From assembly GCA_015499995.1 (NCBI GenBank), contig JADNRV010000020.1:372001-436000 (forward strand): a DNA stretch of 64,000 bases. The letters are read 5' to 3'. The position numbers were made by a program, and so were the translations under genes. The notes beneath the pieces were generated by a model, which was not told the origin of the DNA, ran no database searches, and saw nothing but the letters and a program-made list of their open reading frames with translations. This document shows positions 57,576-64,000 of the stretch, in pieces (position 1 is the first letter of the stretch; the number at the start of each line of letters is the position of its first letter). This DNA is from Flammula alnicola (Eukaryota; Basidiomycota; Agaricomycetes; Agaricales; Strophariaceae).

Positions 57576-58763
57576 ATGCCATCCTCTCCCGCTGCTCATA
57601 GCACCCAAGCTCTCCCCACAAGCCGCCTAACGCGGAGTATGTCAAGCATTATGCAAATCTCCGACACCGAGCAGTCCCAGTCGCCACATCCGGCGGTATC
57701 TCGCAGTCGCAAAGAAAAGAAGCGGCCACTCTCAAAAAGCTCTCGTGAAAGGGAATATGGTCCTCGAAAGGTAATGTTCTGCTATTTTCACTTCTGTGAT
57801 GGAGAATAGGCCAAATAACTGAATATATGCGCTCGGAACATAGGGATATATATCCAGATATGATAGCCTAGATGCTCATGAGGAGTGCACACGCAAGTTC
57901 AATCGAGTTAAGCGCAAGTTTGATGCCCTCAGTGACGAGCACTCGAAACTCTGGTGTCTCCACAAGCCCTTCCAACACGGCCGGCGGGTCTTTGTCTTCT
58001 TTGGCTGCCACTTGCTCATCGCCTCCACTCACGACCACTCCCATCAGTGCATCTCTCAAACCATCAGTGGAGATCGAAACTATTGGTAGGTTACTGTTTG
58101 TTCTGACAATCATTTGCGATCTGACTTGTCCATTTAGATGCCGCTCAGGCTGCCACTACTCCCGTTTTGTCGCAAGTACCACAAGGCATGACGGACGCCG
58201 CACCCACGGCAAATGCTGTACTTGCTAACACTGCACCCACCATAAACGCTGTACCCGCAGATGCCGCACCCACCATGAATGCTGCAGTTGCAGACACCGC
58301 ACCTGCTGTGACCACTGCGCCTGTGGACACCACACCCGCGGACATTGTTATGGCTGAAACAAGAGGCTCGAAAACTCGTCACCGAGTTAATCCGCTGTAA
58401 GTTTACTTTCTCCAACCCCATTGTCATGAATTCGCACTAACCTCGTCATACATTGATAGAGTGAAGGCCTTGGGAGTGCCAGTAGGACCCACCAAGAGTT
58501 CTGACAGCTCATCGCAACCTCAAGTCAAGCTCGTTAATCAGCGATTGCCCCGAAGGCGTGGGAAGGATGTTACTGGGATTGCCGCCGAGCCAGCAAAAAA
58601 ATGGTATGTCTCCTTTTGACACGAATCACACACCTCTAAGACGCAAACATCCATAGATGGCTCGGCGGCGGCGGCTGGTAATGCTAGTGGCAATGTAGCT
58701 TCGACCTCAACATCAGCCTCTGCGGGATTCAAGAAACCGACGCAAAGTAATGCCCCCAAGTGA
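57576..58763 (+). CDS. Hypothetical low-complexity protein with 11-residue repeats, frame uncertain
   Basis: Exon 57576-57770 codes MPSSPAAHSTQALPTSRLTRSMSSIMQIS...KEKKRPLSKSSREREYGPRK. Exon from 57844 codes GYISRYDSLDAHEECTRKFNRVKRKFDALSDEHS, then must shift one base at an AAA (about 57941) to continue NSGVSTSPSNTAGGSLSSL...VEIETI with a correct donor at 58086. Exon 58138-58396 carries four 33-bp repeats. Exon 58460-58603 is VKALGVPVGPTKSSDS...LPRRRGKDVTG; its splice makes a stop unless the A7 run before it has one A fewer. The last exon (58657-58763) is Ala/Ser-rich, ending SNAPK. No domain is recognised; a short coiled-coil-like helix sits in exon 2. Could be a young or relaxed gene. Confidence 0.4.
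58200..58331 (+). repeat. Four tandem 33-bp units in the coding sequence
   Basis: Units at 58200-58232, 58233-58265, 58266-58298 and 58299-58331 encode 11-residue repeats of the type APTxNAVxADT, diverging to the right. Confidence 0.85.
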
Positions 58764-59640
58764 GTCTGTCGTTTCCTCCAACAATGCCCTGCTTAGTTTC
58801 ACTCTACAGAAATCCGGCGGCGCCCATTCTCCTCTCTTTAAGTGCCGCTCATTTAACCTCGGCTTCTGTATTGTCTCCGACTCTCTGTGCGACGTCGTAT
58901 ACTGTCACCTCTCGAAAACTCGACTGCTCCTTACTTGCTGCGCTTTCTCATTTCGTATCTCAGTCATATTGGTATTGTTGCTGTGGTAAGTTATTTCTTG
59001 GCCATTATCAAACCGCAGACTCGGGGACTTACAAAATCATAGCTTATCTAGATTTTACTGACTCCAGCACTCGAATCCGCTCGCCTGCACTTGTCTTTGC
59101 TCGATTCCGCTCGCCTTCACCTGATTCCATTCGCCTATGATCGACTCAGCTTATCTGTGCTCGATTTGGCTCGCCTTCGCTCGATCCTACCTGCCTTTGG
59201 TCGCCTCTGCTCGTATTTGCTCGCCCTCAAACGTTTCTGATTGTATTTGCTCGCCTTCACTCGATTTCCCTCGATTCTGCTTGACTTTGGCTTTGTGCGC
59301 GATTCCTCAGTGGCCAGATTCTACGTTGTTCGATTTGGCTTGATTACATCGCCCCCGGATTTCTGTCTGGTTTGATCTGGTTATTCGATGGGTGGTGTAG
59401 ATGAGAATTGCTCGGCATGGATCTGGTTATATTAGATTATAGGCCCTGTATTTTATTTCGTTCAATATAGTTCGATTTGCATCGATTTCCGGCTTTGCCA
59501 CATAGATTAAAGTCCAAATCGCTAAGTCAAATAAATAAGTTATATTTGCTTATGTGTGGTTCGTCTTGGTTCTGGGCCTTTTTCACTGGGTGTGAGGGCC
59601 GTTCTGGAATCTGATACAAGTCATGAAGGGGGATGGAGAC
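58764..59640. other. Region with low-complexity repeats and no recognised gene
   Basis: 58760-59040 could be a further exon of the upstream hypothetical gene (NPAAPILLSLSAAHLTSASVLSP) but has no support. 59060-59345 is the CTCG-rich repeat listed separately. 59350-59640 shows nothing. Confidence 0.3.
59060..59345 (+). repeat. Degenerate CTCG-rich minisatellite
   Basis: The words GCTCGATT, GCTCGCCTT and CACTCGATT recur roughly every 10-20 bp (for example around 59098, 59108, 59158, 59168, 59178, 59238, 59258) with many substitutions, giving an imperfect array around a TTGCTCGCCTTC-like unit. Confidence 0.65.
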
Positions 59641-59704
59641 GGAGAGCAAACTCAAGCTTGGCAGCAGGGCGCTGTCGTGTGACTGACGGAAAAAGGACAA
59701 AAAG

Positions 59705-59798
59705 CGTCACCTGAGCGATTCGAACACTCGCGGTCAAAGACCAACCGCTGGACTACTAGGGTAGCAGGCGATCCCGTTAACCACTCCGGCAAAGTGAC
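59705..59798 (-). tRNA. tRNA-Ser(GCT) with a 12-nt intron
   Basis: Minus strand. Acceptor GTCACTT pairs with AGGTGAC; D-stem CCG/CGG; anticodon stem ATCGC/GCGGT; loop CTGCTA-A with a 12-nt intron after position 37; long class II variable arm GGTC-TTT-GACC; T-arm GAGTG-TTCGAAT-CGCTC; discriminator G, as in Ser tRNAs. TTTTT follows directly as Pol III terminator. Confidence 0.92.
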
Positions 59799-60554
59799 AT
59801 TCGAAATTTTAGTGTGTGTTGTTGTAACCATAAGGTAAGATAGAAGAAAAACCAAAAAAATACCATTCTTTTCTTTCTTCAGAAAAAAAAACAGGGAGCA
59901 TCGTATCGGATATCATTCTTCCAACTTCCACTTCACAATTGAGAGAGGCTAGGGAGAAGGGAATTGGATTCGACGCAATAAAGTTGATGACAAAATAACA
60001 CACGGGCCTTGAAATATGAGTACGAGTGCTTTCGTCAGAGAGGGATGCAAAGAATTGGCATTCCCGGCATCTCGTCCTGCCTCACTTTACCATGTGTAGA
60101 AGCGTCAGAGTTCGTGAATATACCGAGAGGAGGGCCACAGAACTGAAAATCGCAAGCGTTTGCAAAAATCGTGAGCGTAAACATAAATTTTCTAATGAGA
60201 GGCCAGTGTCCGCGGCGCGCTATCCCAAGCCAACTGTCGGTGATATTCAATGATGCAGCACCTTCCATAACATCGGCGGGGCGATACTCCTGTCAAGGAG
60301 ACACCAGATCTCGACTCTGTTTTTGTGGACAGTAACCGTGAATCGGACATGACTAAAAAGGTTGCATGCACCAGGGTTGCTTGAGAAATCACACGAGCTA
60401 AAATCTCGTTCAGCCTTGTACTTGTCCTGAAGCGCTTGGAGGGCAGGGTCCGTGATTCTATCTTCAGACAAGCAAGATTAAAGTGTTATCCAAAAGCAAC
60501 AGTGACAGGTATCATCGGTGATAGTACAGAGAAAGGAAAGGGACGCCAGGCTGG
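59799..60554. other. Intergenic region between tRNA-Ser and the roadblock gene
   Basis: 756 bp, A/T-rich homopolymers near 59840-59900. A minus-strand stretch at 60400-60470 reads RITDPALQALQDKYKAERD, protein-like but isolated. Nothing else is recognised. Confidence 0.3.
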
Positions 60555-61178
60555 TCATGTTGCAGGATCATGGAGAACGGCAAGTAGATAGCGGTCGTCT
60601 GGCATACATAGTCTCAGCGGCAGCGTATTGTTACGAACGAATTGAAGATATCGTACCGGGGGAAATCATAATTTCGTGTCTTTTAGTCCGTATCCGCATG
60701 AACCGTACTTCATCCTTCAGAAAAATCAGATCAACGACAACAAAAGTGCATGGAAGGACATACGACATCGGCATCGCCTGTGGCGGCACTCAGGCCATCA
60801 TCTCCCCTTATTTCTTCCAACCCTGATTGCACACTCTCGACTATCCGAGCCACCGCCGCCGCATATCGTTTCCCTTGTTCCCCTTCGAACACGACTCCCG
60901 AATGTCTGATTATGCTCGGATGGTTTCCCCGGGTGATGAGCATGTAGCCTAACACGGAGCGGTGTGATGACAGCAACGATAGCGTTTGCTCCAGCTCTGG
61001 TGACATCGCCGCGTTCAGATTTGGTGCTTGCGATGGATTCGCTGATGAAGAAGAGGTGTTGGGTTGCGATGTAAAGGATGTTCTCGCAGTCGGGGCGGGA
61101 TTCTGCGCTGATCTAAGGGCCTGTATTATAAAGACAGTCAGAGAACGGTTAGTGCAGATGGTAAATATTACGAACCAT
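60555..61178 (-). CDS. Roadblock/LC7-family dynein light chain
   Basis: Light chain that dimerises on the dynein intermediate chain. Exons (minus): 61176-61178, 60764-61120, 60657-60714, 60555-60598, total 153 aa. The LC7 fold reads ELEQTLSLLSSHRSVLGYMLITRGNHPSIIRHSGVVFEGEQGKRYAAAVARIVESVQSGLEEI...DEVRFMRIRTKRHEIMISPDDRYLLAVLHDPAT; RIRTKRHEIMI...Y-LAVLHDP is diagnostic. The start codon is its own 3-nt exon: ATG followed by GT, a clear CTAAC branch site, and AG before ALRSAQNPAP. A shorter product could start at Met 61006. The N-terminal 35 residues are Ser/Asn/Pro-rich and extra to the family; there is also a Gly/Asp insertion (GDDGLSAATGDADV) in a loop. Confidence 0.88.
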
Positions 61179-61437
61179 GGTTGAGGTGGTGTAGCTCTGC
61201 AGGCTCGAGGTCAAAGGGACAAGGACTGTCAGACGTCGTCTGTGACGGTGAGATGCCTGAACGGTTCTGAGTGAACACAGCTGAAGTTGCGATCACATGA
61301 TAAGCGCGTTCAGGGTCTCGGTCCAGCTCGGTCCTCGGAGGCAAATTGGAAGGGTGGTCTTATTCAACTTGTGTCTTACCCCTCCAATCCCTCGACATCT
61401 GTATTCCATGTCGGTATAAGACAGCACTTTCATAACG
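61179..61437. promoter_or_regulatory. Divergent promoter between the roadblock gene and fmp25-like gene
   Basis: 259 bp between start codons; no TATA box is obvious. Confidence 0.3.
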
Positions 61438-63553
61438 ATGTTCAAGCAAGGACGGTCCACGCTGAATCCCTATTTGCGGAGGTTCCATACTCATCCTTCG
61501 TCGTCTTATACATTTCGGCCTGTTCGAAGAAATGGCGTAGCCATAACTGTTGCTTCTGCTTTAGCAGCCGGGACCGCACTTTGGTACTCGACTTCTCGAC
61601 CTCTGTACAATGATGCTATCATCCGTCCTGCAGATGCAGATAAACCCAAACCTCTAGTTGTGGAGAAGCCGACCAATCCCGACACTATATATTCTCTCGT
61701 ATGGGGGTCTAATAAGTGAGTGCAATTGCTCGATCCACTCAAGCATGTGCCAAGTGTCATCGCAGCGAACGAACACTGTGCCCAGATGTTCCAGGAGGTG
61801 AATCTATCCGGACACCTACCGTTGCTCGATGGCTGGATGGTGTCGCGGTTCGGGACTTGCAGTTACACCAGAAACATGCAGCTTGTGTGGATGCTCGGGG
61901 GGATGTGTATCAATGGGGAGATGGATTTTTTGGTCGATCCCTCAGAGGAGCCCATACTCCAAAACTCACGTTGAGAGGCAAGGTTCGCCCAGCTTCATCG
62001 TCCAAAATATTGACACGCAGACTGAACATGCCCCTCCCAGAATATTGTGCAACTGCAACTCACAGATGACAAGCTTTATGCACTTTCTGCATCTGGAAAG
62101 GTTTATACACTAGCTACGGACGCAATGGACCAAGAACTGAGTGCGGGATCTCCTACTCCCTCCAGCGATTCATGGTGGGGTACAGGTTGGCTCTGGGGTG
62201 AAGATGAGACAGTCGACTTCGCAGAGCTTACAGCTTCTGAGCCTCTTGGATGGAGAGAATCGTAAGCTATACTCTTTCGCTTATATACACCATTCTATTT
62301 CTGATTTCCTTCAGCTTTGTATCGATTGCCGCCGGTAAGAACCACTTGCTGGCTCTCACATCCAAAGGCCGCGTCTTCGCACACCCAGTCAACAAAAAGG
62401 CCAATCACTATGGACAGCTAGGATTCCGCAAATTCTCCATACCTGACCCTGTTTCAGCGCTCACCCAAAGGAATTCGCATCTGCATGTAGAGCTCGTCCC
62501 CAAGTCTCTTGCGGACCCGTTTATCAATAGCGCTCGTGCTGTTCGTGTAACTCCGTCTTCTTATGCTTCCGACAACCTTTCCGACGTTGACGACAGAAGC
62601 ATTCGATTCTGCCCAACCTTGTTCGAGATCCCGGTTTTGCGTGGCGTAGAAGTCGCCCAGATAGCCGCCAGTGGTCGCAGCAGCTTCATTCGCACTCCCA
62701 GTGGGCGGGTGTTGGGCTGGGGTGCAAATGAATATGGGTGAGTTCCTTCCGAATACGCTAAACCTTCTCGTTGGATAGTAACAATGCTTTCTTCATGCAG
62801 GCAGATCGGGTTGGGAAGCAATGTTGCTCTCGATACTATCACCGTTCCAACAGAAGTTGTTCTTTGGCGCTTTACTCAGAACAGTACTAGGAGCAAGTGT
62901 CTAGACGTAACTGCTGGTGCGTGCCTTGAGCCTCTTACCCAATTATCGGACATTCTCACCTTCGTATCTAGGTGGAGATTTGACTGCCTTTACCGTTGAG
63001 CGAGAAAGTGACAAGGGTCCTAATACGACGGACCTACTCATGTGTGGTAATGGGCAGTACGGCGGACTTGGCAATAACACCTACACGAATGTTCAGGGCA
63101 ATCCATCACGAGTGAAAAGCCTCAGTGGCCTCTTGCAATGTGAGAAATCGACGTCCCTCCCTGAAAGAGAAATGTGCATTGAACTTCTTAACAGATAACG
63201 AGGACGTTAGAGTTCTTGAGCCAATCAAGCCGAGCGAGATATCAATTTCTCCTACAGGCCACATCCTCCTCTCCCTGAATTCCTCAGATGACTCGGCCGG
63301 AGTCGGAGGTAAAGATCTCATGGTCTGGGGAAAGAACCATGAATCTGAGCTGGGCAATGGAAAGAAATCCAGCCTTGTAATCCCGACCCCGGTTCAATCT
63401 CCTGACGAAGACGAAAGGTTTATGCTTATGAGAAAGAAAGCAAAAGAAGTTAAAGACCTGCATGGTAAGGTTTGGAAGCACGGAGTGACGGTCGAGCAAC
63501 ATGTTGCTGCTGGGTATGAGAATAGCATAGTGTACTGGAAGATCGTTGTTTAA
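61438..63553 (+). CDS. fmp25: Mitochondrial RCC1-repeat protein, Fmp25-like
   Basis: Exons: 61438-61715, 61766-61982, 62041-62261, 62315-62737, 62801-62916, 62972-63139, 63195-63553, total 593 aa. Arg-rich N-terminus without acidic residues (MFKQGRSTLNPYLRRFHTHP) typical of mitochondrial targeting, then one membrane helix (GVAITVASALAAGTALWY, about 33-50). RCC1-type blades follow: YSLVWGSN, GDVYQWGDGFFG, FVSIAAGKNHLLALTSKGRVFAHP, VLGWGANEYGQIGLGS, LLMCGNGQYGGLGN, LMVWGKNHESELGNG, VAAGYENSIVYW. Yeast Fmp25 has this targeting-TM-RCC1 plan and supports complex III assembly in the inner membrane. Orthology is likely but inferred from layout. Confidence 0.85.
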
Positions 63554-64000
63554 AATTGTATGCTCCAATCTATCGTGTTGCCAGTAGCTGTCTCAGGCAT
63601 TGGCGGAAGAAGACTGTCGGAGTTTCCTAGATTAGAAGGCGGCCTCCTGTCTTTCAATTCCACTCATGTAATGAGGTTGCTATCCGACTCTTTCTTCCCA
63701 GTTGCCATCTCCTCTTAAAGCTGTCGCAGGACGTCTGTGCCGGCCCCTTCGCAGGTCTTGTCAATTTTCTGTCCCATCTCTTGCTCGTTATCCAGTCGTA
63801 ACCAAGTCTGTTTTATTTGGACGGGCGGGTGAGTCTGTATCATTTACTGTATGTCTATCAAGGGCAATGAACAAGAATAGCCCCTCTCATCTCTTGTCTT
63901 ATTTGTTCTGTGCAGCTTTACCCATAGTCTGTCTTTTGTTTTCTCCCTGCTGTCTCTGCCGCACCCATCGCAGCGACCCGCGTCCACCAAGTTTTCCAAG
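63554..64000. other. Right-edge intergenic sequence
   Basis: 447 bp, pyrimidine-rich on the plus strand from 63640. No start codon with a recognisable protein follows before the edge; it may be the leader of a gene outside the window. Confidence 0.3.

Noticed and set aside
60400..60471. Minus-strand RITDPALQALQDKYKAERD, reminiscent of flavin monooxygenase N-termini
   Set aside because: About 20 codons only, starts at TTG, continues into nonsense; too short to name.

Overview
The window is nuclear DNA of a filamentous basidiomycete, most likely an Agaricomycete. Genes are closely spaced and almost all are cut by many introns of about 50-60 bp with GT-AG (sometimes GC-AG) ends. The proteins are typical fungal orthologues, one Ty3/gypsy element carries a proline-rich Gag, and two tRNA genes contain introns. 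All coordinates come from reading splice junctions by eye. Most exon chains given here were checked for phase.

Left part (1-26.6 kb) is unusually rich in genome-duplication and cell-cycle genes: clamp loader rfc2 (partial), CAF-1 large subunit, kinetochore spc24, actin regulator CAP, a fused MZM1/GGQ release-factor gene, histone H1, an EI24-type membrane protein, tRNA-splicing endonuclease sen34, a 654-bp TA-flanked MITE, esterase iah1, cdc25, chaperonin cct1 and APC/C subunit cdc27. rfc2 and CAF-1 share a 264-bp divergent promoter with ACGCGT boxes. RFC loads PCNA, and the CAF-1 subunit carries a clear PIP box, so the pair is a functional couple.

Middle part (27-48.4 kb): a conserved but unnamed acidic protein with two apparent frame breaks, an SRR1-like gene, tma20 (MCTS1), exportin crm1, a tandem array of three medium-chain reductase genes (the middle one a pseudogene), a 2-oxoglutarate oxygenase, DEAD-box helicase rrp3 (DDX47) and TRAPP-II subunit trs130.

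Right part (48.4-64 kb) begins with accessory DNA: a Ty3/gypsy element on the minus strand, with its upstream LTR and gag-pol but cut off inside integrase. Its LTR and primer-binding site have the geometry of Tf1-type self-priming. Next come decayed ORFs, tRNA-Asn(GTT), a low-complexity hypothetical gene with 33-bp repeats, a degenerate CTCG-rich minisatellite and tRNA-Ser(GCT). The window ends with a roadblock dynein light chain and an RCC1-repeat mitochondrial protein of the Fmp25 type, transcribed divergently.

Several apparent single-base frame breaks lie in or near homopolymers. They may be assembly errors and should be checked before any gene is called broken.
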